From the NCBI RefSeq assembly GCF_017874735.1, contig NZ_JAGGLV010000002.1, positions 248,001 to 312,000 of the forward strand: a DNA stretch of 64,000 bases, read 5' to 3'. Each line of letters begins with the position of its first letter. The first letter of the stretch is position 1. Of the stretch, positions 27,638 to 38,100 are shown piece after piece. Origin of the DNA: Paenibacillus silagei. GTDB taxonomy: Bacteria; Bacillota; Bacilli; Paenibacillales; Paenibacillaceae. A model generated the notes under the pieces. That model made no database searches. It saw nothing but the letters and a program-made list of their open reading frames with translations, and had not been told where the DNA came from. The position numbers and the translations under genes were made by a program.

Positions 27638-27717
27638 GTCTAATTGACCTCCTGAGGATATTTCTTTATTTGGGATGATCCCGGTGTGTCCCGGGTACAT
27701 CCTTATTATGCCCTACG

Positions 27718-27731
27718 TGAAAACGGTTGCG
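27718..27731 (+). promoter_or_regulatory. cre site (CcpA catabolite-response element) upstream of mglB
   Basis: TGAAAACGGTTGCG matches the consensus TGWAARCGNTWNCW at 13 of 14 positions. It lies 81 bases before the mglB start, where bound CcpA would repress transport of a secondary sugar while glucose is available. Upstream AT-rich sequence on the minus strand could hold the promoter, but I cannot fix its boxes. Confidence 0.7.
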
Positions 27732-27820
27732 AATATAAAATCCTACTCATTTCCATGAAAATTCTACTATCAATATACATTGAACTAATGGTTTTTTATG
27801 TTTTGGAATTAGCCGTGACT

Positions 27821-27951
27821 CCAGAGAAGTTTTGGACTTCCGGCCGCTGTTGTCTACAGATTTCATGATTTTATACCTTTTTTAACGGTTGAAATCCGTA
27901 GACAAAGGCGGTCGCTACCGCTCCTCCAGTTCCAAAATTCCCCTCCGCCAC
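27821..27951. repeat. Palindromic intergenic element, copy 5
   Basis: Starts GAGAAGTTTTGGACTTCCGG, then CCGCTGTTGTCTACAGATTT, AAATCCGTAGACAAAGGCGG, and ends AGTTCCAAAATTCCCCTCCG. It occupies most of the 365-base gap between the sensor-operon lipoprotein and mglB. Confidence 0.85.
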
Positions 27952-28002
27952 TTTTCCTTTAACTTAAATTTTTGTTCAATCTATATAGATCTTAAATTTC
28001 TG

Positions 28003-29025
28003 CTACCGGACAAACGGGAACAGCAGCTTCTGATTCTCCGGCCACAGCATATTCTCCAGATCAATGAGCTTGGTGCCCGTGTCCACGCGTTCGGGGATAT
28101 CCATGCCTTCGAGCGCCTCCACGGCATATTTCACCGCCAGATACCCGTTGCTGAACGGATTTTGAATGACGGTCGCCTGCACCGTGTCATCCTGAAGCGA
28201 CTCCATCATGGAGGGCGAGCTGTCAAAAGCAATCATTTTCACACTATCCCTATCAAGGCCCTGAATCACCCTCGCCGCGCCTTGTGAAGCAATCTCATTC
28301 AGAGTGGCAATGCCGCGAAGCTGAGGATACTTGTTCAGCATCTCCCGGGTCAGATTTTCGGCGTCGGAGGTGCTGGAGGAGGTGTAGGCGATCTGTACGA
28401 CCTTAACGTTAGGAAAGCGGGCGGCATAATTCAAAAAACCCTTTTCCCGCTCATCTGCATCCCGCGCACCATAGTCGATGCTGCCAGTCTTGCCGGAGTC
28501 CGGGGTAAGCGACGAATTGGTGAAGTTAATAATCCCGATCTCGCCATAGCCCTGGAGCAGCTGAATCAGCCGCTCGGCGGACTTCTGTCCGGCCTCGTAG
28601 CCGTTCGACCCCACATAAGTCCGAACCTTGGCCGAGCCAACCTCCGCATCGACGGAGATCACCGGAATTCTGGAATACGCCGCCTGGTCCACGACCTGCG
28701 CCAGTCCCATATAGCTGCTGGCCGCGAGTATAATCACATCTGCTTTCTCCTGGATGGAATCTTCCACCATGACGACCTGCTCCTCAATATCACTCTCCGA
28801 ATCCGGCGCTTTGAACGTCAGATTGACATTGAATTCCTTGGCCGCAGCCTCTGCTCCGAGCTTCAGGGTGTTCCAGTAATCCCCTTTGTTCATCTTGACA
28901 ATCAGGTGGATATTCCGCGTCTTGCTGGTGCTGATATAGGCTGGCGAGGCATTGAAACAAGAGGACACAGAGATCCACAGTACTCCGCACAGCAGCACGG
29001 TGAGCCATACACGCACGCTTTTCAC
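28003..29025 (-). CDS. Sugar-binding lipoprotein of the sensor operon (PBP1 type)
   Basis: A 340-residue periplasmic binding protein with a lipoprotein signal ending WISVSSC (Cys23). The fold resembles RbsB/XylF: IHLIVKMNKGDYWNTLKLGA, DVIILAASSYMGLAQVVDQA, VISVDAEVGSAKVRTYVGSN and KMIAFDSSPSMMESLQDD. Its start overlaps the kinase stop by four bases (ATGA), so it is translated together with the YesM-like kinase. In such loci the binding protein often presents the sugar to the kinase rather than to the transporter; that is the likely role here, with mglBAC downstream as target. Confidence 0.88.
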   Translation of the reverse strand: MKSVRVWLTVLLCGVLWISVSSCFNASPAYISTSKTRNIHLIVKMNKGDYWNTLKLGAEAAAKEFNVNLTFKAPDSESDIEEQVVMVEDSIQEKADVIILAASSYMGLAQVVDQAAYSRIPVISVDAEVGSAKVRTYVGSNGYEAGQKSAERLIQLLQGYGEIGIINFTNSSLTPDSGKTGSIDYGARDADEREKGFLNYAARFPNVKVVQIAYTSSSTSDAENLTREMLNKYPQLRGIATLNEIASQGAARVIQGLDRDSVKMIAFDSSPSMMESLQDDTVQATVIQNPFSNGYLAVKYAVEALEGMDIPERVDTGTKLIDLENMLWPENQKLLFPFVR

Positions 29026-30848
29026 AGGTTCGTCTCCTCCTTCTGCTCATCCATAGCCTCTCCCGCCGGGCGGGCCGGGAACACAATCGTAACAACCGTC
29101 CCCTCTTCCAGCTCACTCTGAAAAGCAAGCCCGTACTCCCGCCCGTAATACAGGCCGATCCGTTCGTGCACATTCCGGACACCGACCCCTGATCCGCTGG
29201 TGCTTTTGACGCTTCCGCTTAAAATGCCGTTCACCGTCTCCTTGGACATCCCGAGGCCGTTGTCGCTGACCCTGATGATGATTAGCCCGTCCTGAAGCCC
29301 GGCGGTGATCGAGATCAGCCCCTCGTCCGGCATCATTTCGATCCCGTGATAGAGCGCGTTCTCCACGATAGGCTGCAGAATCAGCTTAATCGTCTGGCAC
29401 TCTAGGACCTCTTCCTGCGCCGTGATCTCATAACGGAATTTATTCCTGAAGCGGAAGCTCTGAATCACCAGGTAATGGCGGATATGGTCCAGCTCTTCCT
29501 GGATGGTGATAATATTCTTGCCTTTGCTGAGGCTGATGCGGAAGAATCTGGAGAGCGACTGGATCATGGTGACGACTTCATCCGTTTTGCCGCGTTCTGC
29601 CAGCCGGATGACGGAATTCAGCGTATTGTACAGAAAATGCGGGTTGATCTGCGATTGCAGCACCTCAAGCTCACCCTTGCGCTTCGTCTCCTGCTCATAA
29701 ATGATCTGCTCCATCAGCTGGCGGATACGCTGGAGCATCATGTTAAAGCGCCTCGACAGCTGCTCTACCTCATAGGCTCCGCTAACATTAATCGGCGTAT
29801 TCAGATCCCCCTCCGCCACCTGCTTCACGGTACGCTCCAGCTTGCGGATCGGGCTGGCAATCAGCCAGGACAGGAAGACCGACACCGCAATCACGCAGAC
29901 CAGAACAACACCAAGAAACCACGCCAGGAACTGGTTCAGATCCCGCTTGGTGGTGACAATCTCATCGTAATAGGCGACCCCGACAATCTTCCAGCCGGTC
30001 TGCGCCAGCGTGCGTACGGTAATAAAGCGCTTCTCCCCGGTCGATTCGTCCAGATAGCTGCGGTAGGCGTATTCCAGCACCGGCTCCACATTCTCATACT
30101 TCAGCCCGGCGTAGATGAGCTGCTGCTGCGGATGATAGACGATATTGCCGAGCGGGTCGAGGATGTAGGCATAGCCTCTTTTGCCCAGCTTGACCTGCTT
30201 ACTAAGTTCGTCAATCGTTCTGAAGTTGAAGTCCAGCAGCAGCACACCGGTTCTCAGCTCCCCGTTCTCCCTGTATTGAATCAGCTTGGAGATGGAGACC
30301 ACCCACGTATACCTGCCCTTGAACAAATTCTGGATATGCGGTGCGGAATAGGAGATCTCCGAGGTATGCTTGGCTGTGGTGAACCAGCTCTGGCTCTCAA
30401 GCCCTGTGTTCATGCGCATCGTCTGCCCCGGCGTCCCTACGACATACTGCCCCTGCGGGGTAAAAACAGCCACTGACACCAGATCCTCGCGGCTGCTCAT
30501 CAGTGTATCCATCCGTTCATAGAGCAGCGGGGAATCGATGGAGGGCGTAGAGGTAATCTGCTTCTCGGCGGTCGCAAAAATACTGCCCATCCCCTTCACA
30601 TACAGCTCCAGGTTATAGTTCACCTGCTCGATGATCTGCTGCATGTTGAGATTGGCATTCTCCTCCGCCGTGTTGGCGAACTTGCCGTACAGCATCACAC
30701 TTACAATCACGGCCACTGCCGCAGTCACCGCCATGAACGTCAGCATGATGATCAGCTGGATACTCCGCAGCTTCGAGGACAGGCGCAGCCTGCCGCTCTT
30801 GCGGGACCCCGGCCGCAACGGGAAGAAATAACCCCTCGGCTTGTTCAT
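29022..30848 (-). CDS. Sensor histidine kinase, YesM type
   Basis: A 608-residue membrane kinase. Transmembrane segment 1 is at about 31-53 (LIIMLTFMAVTAAVAVIVSV) and segment 2 at about 310-335. Between them is a dCache-like extracellular sensor domain (GKRGYAYILDPLGNIVYHPQ). A HAMP linker follows, then the LytS/YesM His-kinase motif QINPHFLYNTLNSVIRLAE (phosphorylated His) and an ATPase domain ending VSDNGLGMSK and GSGVGVRNVHERIGLYYG. It pairs with the regulator encoded two bases upstream and the binding lipoprotein downstream, and probably controls the mgl genes. Confidence 0.92.
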   Translation of the reverse strand: MNKPRGYFFPLRPGSRKSGRLRLSSKLRSIQLIIMLTFMAVTAAVAVIVSVMLYGKFANTAEENANLNMQQIIEQVNYNLELYVKGMGSIFATAEKQITSTPSIDSPLLYERMDTLMSSREDLVSVAVFTPQGQYVVGTPGQTMRMNTGLESQSWFTTAKHTSEISYSAPHIQNLFKGRYTWVVSISKLIQYRENGELRTGVLLLDFNFRTIDELSKQVKLGKRGYAYILDPLGNIVYHPQQQLIYAGLKYENVEPVLEYAYRSYLDESTGEKRFITVRTLAQTGWKIVGVAYYDEIVTTKRDLNQFLAWFLGVVLVCVIAVSVFLSWLIASPIRKLERTVKQVAEGDLNTPINVSGAYEVEQLSRRFNMMLQRIRQLMEQIIYEQETKRKGELEVLQSQINPHFLYNTLNSVIRLAERGKTDEVVTMIQSLSRFFRISLSKGKNIITIQEELDHIRHYLVIQSFRFRNKFRYEITAQEEVLECQTIKLILQPIVENALYHGIEMMPDEGLISITAGLQDGLIIIRVSDNGLGMSKETVNGILSGSVKSTSGSGVGVRNVHERIGLYYGREYGLAFQSELEEGTVVTIVFPARPAGEAMDEQKEETNL

Positions 30849-30850
30849 GG

Positions 30851-32500
30851 CTATTCTCCCCGCGCGCTGTTCTTATACTCTTTGGGGGATTGTCCGTATT
30901 TCTTGCGGAAGCAGAAACTGAAATAGTTCGGGTCGGCAAAACCGATCCGCTCGGCGATCTCGAACGCCTTCAGCTCGGTGGAACGCAGCAGCTCCTTGGC
31001 GGCCTCCAGCCGGATCTGCAGCAGATAGCTGACGAAGGTCATCTTCATTTCTTTTTTGAAAATGCTGCTGAAATAGCCTGTGCTGATATGCAGATGCTGG
31101 CACACCCTGCCGATGGATATATCGGATTCTTCATAGTGGCTGCGGATATATTCCTTAGCCTGGTCAATGAGCTGCTTGTAGCTCGACTGGCGCTCCGAAG
31201 CGATGGAATCCATCAGCCGGCTGCATACGGTAATAATCCACTGCCGGGCTTCTTCCAGGTTGTTGAATTTATTCATATCGCTAAGCGAGGTCAGGCCGGG
31301 TCCGATAAAATCATTCGTTCCGCTCCCAGATTCCTTCGCCACCCGCAGAATGGAGGTAATGATCTCCAGCAGGAAGATCTGATAATCCTGCGCCGAGGCC
31401 TGCTCCGTATCCAGTCCCCGGAACAGCTCGTCCACTACTTCCCGTAGCTCCTGAATGGTGCCCAGCTTGATCGTACGGATCAGCGACTGTTGGGTCAGCT
31501 CATCATAGTCCAGCATCCGGCTGGACCGCGATTCCACATCCTCAATCCAGATGACCCGGTTGTTGCCGAGGATCAGCCGGTAATCAAGCGCTTGCAGCGC
31601 ATCCCCGAAGGAATGGAACAGCATGGACGGTGCCTTGCAGACGGTTCCGGCCCCGGCGGTTACGGTAAACTTCAGGAAGCGCTGCACATTCTGGCAGATC
31701 TCTTCGAGAATGGCGAAGGTTCTGGCGGTAATGTCGCTCTCCTCCGGGCTCTGGCTGACCGAGAGCAGCACAACATCATCCCGGTGGATGAATACCTTGC
31801 CGAAGCCATGCTTCTGGCAGATCTCCTCCGCGATGTTCAGCACAGCATAGAGCTGGAGATTACGGTCGCCGGTATCCCGCAGGGACACGGGCTGCTGAGC
31901 TTGAACGGCGGAAGAATGGTCCGGGCGGATATAATCGATGCTGATCACGGAGGACTGGAAGCATTCTCCGGTGAGGGGGATGCCGTACTCTGTGCTTTTC
32001 TCGGCGATCTCTGCGGAGCGCAGGCGGCGGGACACGAGGGTAGAGAGGAACTGCTCGCGCAGAACGGGCAGGCTCTTGCGGTAATGCTCGCTCAGCACGA
32101 ACACATTCTCCTTCTCGGCGATCTCGGTCTCGATCGTGGCGCGAACCTTCAGCAGAACATCAATCAGCTCCTGGGACGAGAAGGGCTTCAGGATATATTC
32201 ATCAATCTGCAGCTTAATCGCCTTCTGGGCGTATTCGAATTCATCATAGCCGGTCAGAATGATAATCTTCGTATTCGGATGGCGGCTGCGTATCCATTCT
32301 GCAAGCTGCAGGCCATTCATGAAGGGCATCTGAATATCAGTAACGACCACATCCGGCAGCAGCCGGTCGATCGCATCCGCCGCCTCCCGCCCGTTCTCAG
32401 CCTGCTCAACGACCTCGAAGCCGTACTGCTCCCAGTCAATCTGGGCGATAATGCCTTCTCTTACATCTTCCTCGTCTTCGGCGAGTATTAATTTGTACAT
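30851..32500 (-). CDS. Response regulator, YesN type (REC + AraC-type HTH)
   Basis: A 549-residue regulator. The receiver domain (about 1-125) has the acidic pair in LAEDEEDVREG, the phosphorylated Asp in PDVVVTDIQMPFMNGLQLAE, the Thr of ILTGYDEFEYA and the Lys of YILKPFSSQELI. A long central region (about 130-430) links it to a C-terminal AraC DNA-binding domain with two HTHs: VCQHLHISTGYFSSIFKKEM and RIGFADPNYFSFCFRKKYG. First gene of the sensor operon; ribosome site AGAGGGAT before the ATG. Likely activator of the downstream sugar transporter. Confidence 0.93.
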   Translation of the reverse strand: MYKLILAEDEEDVREGIIAQIDWEQYGFEVVEQAENGREAADAIDRLLPDVVVTDIQMPFMNGLQLAEWIRSRHPNTKIIILTGYDEFEYAQKAIKLQIDEYILKPFSSQELIDVLLKVRATIETEIAEKENVFVLSEHYRKSLPVLREQFLSTLVSRRLRSAEIAEKSTEYGIPLTGECFQSSVISIDYIRPDHSSAVQAQQPVSLRDTGDRNLQLYAVLNIAEEICQKHGFGKVFIHRDDVVLLSVSQSPEESDITARTFAILEEICQNVQRFLKFTVTAGAGTVCKAPSMLFHSFGDALQALDYRLILGNNRVIWIEDVESRSSRMLDYDELTQQSLIRTIKLGTIQELREVVDELFRGLDTEQASAQDYQIFLLEIITSILRVAKESGSGTNDFIGPGLTSLSDMNKFNNLEEARQWIITVCSRLMDSIASERQSSYKQLIDQAKEYIRSHYEESDISIGRVCQHLHISTGYFSSIFKKEMKMTFVSYLLQIRLEAAKELLRSTELKAFEIAERIGFADPNYFSFCFRKKYGQSPKEYKNSARGE

Positions 32501-32789
32501 GCTTCATCCCTCTTCGGCATAGAATATGGAGGTTCACAGAACTATAATAGCTGATTCAAATGGCCCGATCTATGGTTATATTAAAAAGGCCGCAGCCCGC
32601 TCCAGGGTAGCTCATACGCAGGGTAATTTACTATATAGGCTGCCTACATATTATGCAAGGAAATATTGTTTGCATTCGAAGAGTATGGGGAAATACGAAT
32701 AGAAGATTATTGTGAAATATGACTAGTGAGAGGGTAGAGTCGGGGCCAGCGGATTCAGGGGTATTAGTGCACCTTATTTGCTTCACCCC

Positions 32790-32821
32790 CAAAAAAACCA
32801 TCCCGATTACGCCGGGATGGG
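32790..32821 (-). terminator. Terminator of the purT-GNAT unit
   Basis: CCATCCCG (32798-32805) pairs with CGGGATGG (32813-32820); on the minus strand seven T follow. The remaining part of 32501-32789, upstream of the YesN-like gene, shows no gene or clear regulatory site. Confidence 0.88.
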
Positions 32822-32844
32822 GATGTTCGGTTACACGTATAGGA

Positions 32845-33309
32845 TTATAGCAGGGCTTTGTTGAAGCGGTAGCCTGTTGTCTTTTCAAAACCGATATGGC
32901 GGTAAAACGCATGTGCAGGTGCACGTTCAACGCGATTGCCGCTCCGCAGGAACAGCTGGCAGCAGCCCTGATGGCGTGCCCATTCTTCCGCTGCAGCTAC
33001 GAGTCTTTTGCCAAGGCCTTGTCCTCTAAGCTCCTCTGCTACGATCAGCGCGGTAATCTCCGTAATACAATCGGCATGCTTGTAGTAGGACTTCACCTGC
33101 CGTAAACCGATCATTCCCACAACTTCGTTATTGAGCTCTGCGACGAGTGTGCAGTGGAACGGATCATGCTCCATGCCTTCCATTCTCTCTTTCATCACGC
33201 TAAGCGTTGTCGGATAGCCGAATTCACGCAAAAGGGCTGTCACTCTCTCCAGATCATTCATGCCGCATTTGCGAATTTGCAGTACCTGCTCCTGAGTACT
33301 ACTGTTCAT
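32845..33309 (-). CDS. GNAT N-acetyltransferase
   Basis: A 154-residue single-domain acetyltransferase. [20 protein letters not shown] opens the domain, the acetyl-CoA loop is [15 protein letters not shown], and [17 protein letters not shown] is the family ending. Its start lies 11 bases inside the end of purT, so the two are translationally coupled. Substrate unknown. Confidence 0.88.
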   Translation of the reverse strand: MNSSTQEQVLQIRKCGMNDLERVTALLREFGYPTTLSVMKERMEGMEHDPFHCTLVAELNNEVVGMIGLRQVKSYYKHADCITEITALIVAEELRGQGLGKRLVAAAEEWARHQGCCQLFLRSGNRVERAPAHAFYRHIGFEKTTGYRFNKALL

Positions 33310-34501
33310 CCTTGTATACCTCCACTTGTAGCTTAGACGCAGCCTGCTTGGCCGTCATCCGCGCGATTTCAATATCTTCCGCTGAACTGAGTGTTACTGC
33401 CATCCGCCGTCCCGGGCGGATCTCCGGCTTGCCAAATATCCGGACCTGCGTGCGGGGAAGGGCCAGCGCCTCTTCAATCCCGGTCACCGCAAAAGCTTGT
33501 CCGGCTCCATCAGTCTTCAGGGTGGCCGAAGCTCCCGGTGTCAACAAACGTACCGCTTCCAGCGGAAATCCAAGAATGGCTCTGACATGCAGAGCAAATT
33601 CCGACAAATCCTGCGTAATCATTGTAACCATACCTGTGTCATGCGGCCGGGGGGACACTTCACTGAACAGAACCCCATCCGCGGTGAGGAATAATTCTAC
33701 TCCAAAAATTCCATAACCGCCAAGCTGATCGGTAACCTTCCGGGCGATGGCCTCAGCCTCTTCCAGCTGCGCCCCGCTCATCTGATGCGGTTGCCAGGAC
33801 TCTACATAATCGCCATCCTGCTGAATGTGGCCGATCGGCGGACAGAATACGGTTCCGCTAACCGAGCGGACGGTAAGCAGTGTGATCTCGCTCTCAAACG
33901 TAACAAAAGCCTCTACGATGACGCGTGTTCCCTTCGCACGAGCGCCTTCGAGCGCCGTATTCCAGCAGCCTTCCGCATCCTCAGGTGTTCTGCACACGCT
34001 CTGGCCTTTGCCGGAAGAGCTCATGATCGGCTTAATGACACAGGGCGTTCCCAGCTCCGATACTGCCTGGCGTAGTTCGTCCAGACTGTCAGCAAACCGG
34101 TAGGCTGCTGTAGGTAGGCCCAGCTCTTCTGCCGCCAGACGGCGGATGCCTTCGCGGTCCATGGTCAGCCGTGCAGCACGGGCAGTAGGAACAACCAGGA
34201 ATCCTTCTTCCTCCAGCTCCACCAGCGCTCCGGTAGCAATGGCTTCAATCTCCGGTACAATCAAATCGGGCTTCTCTGCACGGATAAGCTGCTTCAGTGC
34301 CTCTGCATCAAGCATGTCCAGTACATAAGAGCGGTGGGCGACGCCCATCGCGGGTGCCGCTTCATAACGATCCACAGCTACGGTCTCTACGCCAAGGCGC
34401 TGAGCTTCGATAATGACTTCCTTACCCAGTTCACCGCTGCCGAGCAGCAGCAGCTTTTTACTCCGGGCTGATAAAGGAGCTCCCCACATTGTCGACTCCA
34501 A
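33299..34501 (-). CDS. purT: Formate-dependent phosphoribosylglycinamide formyltransferase
   Basis: A 400-residue ATP-grasp enzyme that makes formyl-GAR from GAR, formate and ATP in purine synthesis without folate. N-terminal domain: [20 protein letters not shown] and [23 protein letters not shown]-grasp core: [57 protein letters not shown] and [11 protein letters not shown]. Length is normal. It is not beside other pur genes; the downstream GNAT overlaps it. No purine riboswitch or PurR box is visible in the sequence upstream. Confidence 0.93.
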   Translation of the reverse strand: MESTMWGAPLSARSKKLLLLGSGELGKEVIIEAQRLGVETVAVDRYEAAPAMGVAHRSYVLDMLDAEALKQLIRAEKPDLIVPEIEAIATGALVELEEEGFLVVPTARAARLTMDREGIRRLAAEELGLPTAAYRFADSLDELRQAVSELGTPCVIKPIMSSSGKGQSVCRTPEDAEGCWNTALEGARAKGTRVIVEAFVTFESEITLLTVRSVSGTVFCPPIGHIQQDGDYVESWQPHQMSGAQLEEAEAIARKVTDQLGGYGIFGVELFLTADGVLFSEVSPRPHDTGMVTMITQDLSEFALHVRAILGFPLEAVRLLTPGASATLKTDGAGQAFAVTGIEEALALPRTQVRIFGKPEIRPGRRMAVTLSSAEDIEIARMTAKQAASKLQVEVYKDEQ

Positions 34502-34660
34502 CCTCTTTTCGCAAATTTGTCTGCTGACTTCTCTGTTTCTGTAAAATGTCGCAGTTTGATTGTAAATTTTCAGTCTTCTTTATTTTCATCCATCATCCAC
34601 CAGATTGCAAGCATTCTTCGACATTTTCCTACAAACTTCACAGATGGCTGTTCAACAGAC

Positions 34661-34745
34661 TTGTGAAAACGGTTTTACTGTCCCTTTTAGGGGGCAGCAC
34701 CATTTCATTGAGAAATACAAGGATATGTTATCAAGTGCATGGAAC
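34661..34745. repeat. About 80 bp repeat, copy A (second copy at 38996-39080)
   Basis: GTGAAAACGGTTTTACTGTC, then CCCTTTTAGGGGGCAGCACC, ATTTCATTGAGAAATACAAG and GATATGTTATCAAGTGCATG align well with 38996-39080, including a hairpin in the first half. The two copies are direct repeats on opposite sides of the dynamin gene. Just after this copy is a small perfect hairpin ATTCATCC/GGATGAAT (34749-34768). Confidence 0.6.
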
Positions 34746-34774
34746 AAATTCATCCTAACGGATGAATGGGATTA

Positions 34775-34973
34775 CCTGCGCTCCGGCACAATGTATGCTG
34801 TTTTTCACATACATTTGAGCCTTGCGCCTGCTTGAGAGCACAATGTATGCTGTTTTTCACATACATTCGGGCCACGCGCCTGCGTGAGAGCACAATGTAT
34901 GCTGTTTTTCACATACATTCGGGCCACGCGCTTGCGTGAGAGCACAATGTATGCTGTTTTTCACATACATTCC
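34775..34973. repeat. Four tandem copies of the 52 bp hairpin unit (locus 2)
   Basis: Same unit as at 5088-5293: GAGAGCACAATGTATGCTG, TTTTTCACATACATT, then CGGGCCACGCGCCTGCGT. The first copy is partial at its left end. Here the units are nearly identical to each other, more so than at locus 1. The remainder of 34502-35121 shows no gene. Confidence 0.88.
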
Positions 34974-35121
34974 GCCTTTAGGTGAGATCCGATACTCTTC
35001 TGCTCCTCACGGCGACTCTTCAGCCACATTCAGCCACAAAGTCACTCCACGCATCATTCAAAGAACTCTCAACCACAAATTCACACACGCCTTGTCCACA
35101 ACAGGAGGATGCTATAGTTTC

Positions 35122-38100
35122 CTATACAACGGCGAAAGCCTGCTCCTGAAGCCGTAATTCTTCGGCGATCCGGCCCCAATGCTGCGCACCATCACCCCCT
35201 TTCAGCAGCGCCGACATGGCTGCCTCCTGTTCGGACAGGCCTTCACGCAGCTGATCTGCAGCCTGGGATAAGGCGGCTGCTGCTGCATCGGTATAAAATG
35301 TCAACAGAGAGTCCTCCTGTCCTTGCGCCGCCGCAGCCACCGCTTCTTTGAACCACGGCTCGGCAGCCGCGCGGATCTCTGCCCGGCCCGGCCCCTCAAA
35401 GAAGTGGCGCGGAGATTTGAAGCGGCTCCACAGTCCGGCCCAGTCCAGCGGAGCCAGTACGCAGTCCAGCTTCGCCGGTGCCGGCCAGCGCTCATCCGGA
35501 TTCTCCAGCAGCTGAAGCTCCTGAGCCGGAATGGACAGCTCTGCTGCAGCCGCTGTAGCCGCCTGGGTCACGAATCTGCGCCCTGCCGACTCCAGCCGCA
35601 GGGTCGTTGCCCACAGCTCCTGCTCCAGTTCACGCAGAATACTGCGCTCCAGCTCCCGCCCGCAGGCGATGAAGATGTCCTTCAGGTTCCCTCCGTCTTC
35701 CCGGAGAATGGAGGGATGGAAGGACTCCTGGAAGGAACGCCCGAAGGAAAAGGCAATCCGCTGCCGGACATGATAGAGCAGCTCCGCACCTTCTCGGCGC
35801 AGGTCCCGGAGGGGGCGGTCTTCCTTAGCAAGTGCGGCCAGCCGCAGATTCGCCGCTTCCCGGCGCTGGCGGAACTGCTTCATTCCTTCCTCCTGCTGGT
35901 CTGCCTCCATCAGCGCAAGGCGTTGCCATTCTTCCGCGCGCCCACGCACCGAGCTTAGGCTGTCCCTGGCTGCTGCCAGAGACAGTCCCGGCAGTTCATC
36001 ACCAGCGAACGCGGAGAGTGCGGCTTCAAAGCTGCCGAATCCCGAGGCTTCGTAGACTTCCGCCGCTCCGCTTGACTTACCCTCCAGCGCAAGCAGGCTG
36101 GACACGCTGTAGATCCGCGGCGAGGTCAAGCCTCCGGCCCGCAGATTTTGCGCCACATGCTGCTTCACCTCTTCAAGCTCCGCCTCGTCCGCTGCGAGGT
36201 CTGCGGCGTTGATGATGAAGAACATCTTATCGAGCGCGAAGCTGTCTTTGATTCTACCCAGCTGGGCAAGCAGGCTGCGGTCAGCCTTGGAAAAGGCGTG
36301 GTTATAATAAGTCACGAAGCAGATGGCATCGGCGTTCTTCATGTAGCCGAAAGTTACACCAGTGTGCCGGGCATGTAAGGAATCCGCACCCGGCGTGTCC
36401 ACTAGTACAATACCGCTCCGTGTCAGCGGACTGTCATAATACAGATCCGTGCTCTGCACGAAGCAGGCGCGCTTCTCGTCTGCGACCAGGCTGCGGTATT
36501 CCGCCAGACTGACCGTCCGCTCTGTTCCGAGCAGCGGACGGGACTCCTCCCATCCGACGGCAGCTGCCCGCAGGAAGCCGGCATGCGGCAGCGCGGACGG
36601 ATGGAGCCCGCCGGTCTGCAGCCGGGCCACGGCTGCGGTCCACGAGTCGTGCTGCGGCGTCGGCAGTTGCAGCACGCTGAAGGAATGGAGGATGTCCTCC
36701 CAGACCTCCTCCGCCCGCTTCATGGTGATGGCCGCCGTCCCGTGGGCGAAGCCGCCCTCCGGCGCCAGAATCCGCCCGACGGCAGCCGTTGCCGGATGCG
36801 GCGACACGGGCAGCACCTCTTCGCCCAGCAGGGCGTTGGCGAAGGAGGATTTGCCGGCGCTGAACGCTCCGAACAGCGCCATCGTGAAGCGGCCGCCGGC
36901 GAGATCCTCCGCCCGCGCCGCCAGGCTGCGCGCAGCCGAGGCCATGGCCGGCTCGCTCCGCAGCACCCCGGCCGCCGCGTGCAGCGCCGCAGCGGCCTGC
37001 GTCAGCCGGCGGCGCCCGCCCGCCGGCGTTGCCGTTCCCGCCGCCCAGGCCGGGGCGGCGCCGGGACTTGCCGCCGCTGCTACGCGCGGCGGCGTTTCCG
37101 GGCTGGCGGCGCTGAGCGCGCCAGCCGCCAAGGGCGGCACCCCCGGCAGCGCGCCGGGGGTGAGGGTGCGGCGCGGCGGCAGCAGCGCCGCAAGGGCGTC
37201 CGCGCGGGCGGCAGCCGCGCGGTCCAGGGCGGCCAGCGCGGCGTGGGCCGCAGCCTGCCGCCGCAGGGCAGCTTCGCGGCGCGCAAGCTCCGCGCGCCGC
37301 TCCTCCACCAGCGGCGGCAGCGCATCCAGCAGCGGCTCGCCGAAGGCCAGGACCGCGCGGCGGAACTGCGCCTTAATTTCTGCCGCAAGCGTGCGGCAGA
37401 AATTAAGCAGCGCCTCGCCCGAAGCCCCGGTCCCCGGCTTCACCTGATCCGCCAGCCACTGCTGGCTCACCGCCGGGAAAGCCTGCTTCAGCAGAGGCTC
37501 CGCCTCCTCCTGCCACAGCTCCAGGCCTTCCGCCCATTCGCGCACGAGCTGGAGAGTGTGCCACTCCAGCTGGGCAGTGATCTCTCTCTGCTGAAGGCTG
37601 TGCCAGTGCAGCAGCCGCGCTCCCTGCTCCTTCTCCCGCTTCGCAGCGGTGAAGAACAGGCCGCGCCGGAAGCCCGGCTGGAGGCTCCCGATGTATGCGC
37701 CCGCCGCGTCCCGCAGATCGGCCGGCATCAGATTCGTGTTGCCGAGCAAGGCGTCCAGCCTGCTGCGCAGCTCTAGCCGCGCCTCTTCAGGCAGCTCCTC
37801 CAGCGATGCTTCCTCCTGCATCGTTGCCCGGAGCTCTGCTTCCACAGCTTCCGCTGCTGAACCGCCTGCCTCTTCCAGCAGCGCAGCCCGCTCCTCCTCC
37901 TCCTGCTCACTATAATCCGCCAGGACAGCATCCGCCGTATGATGCATGGAGCGGGACAAGCTGTACTCCAGCAGCCCCTGCCGCTGCTCCAGCAGACCGG
38001 AGATCACCGCCAGCAGATCCTTCCACTGATTCAGCGGATGCTCCTCCACCTTAAGCGAAGTGAACAACAGTCCCGCAGAATGAATCCCCCATTCCCGGAA

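Noticed and set aside
34775..34973. Possible CRISPR array
   Set aside because: The stretches between the hairpins are as conserved as the hairpins themselves, so there are no variable spacers, and no cas genes are present.
36449..37776. Two long plus-strand frames opposite the dynamin gene
   Set aside because: They arise from very GC-rich sequence; the minus-strand frame has clear GTPase motifs while these give Arg/Ala/Ser-rich low-complexity protein.
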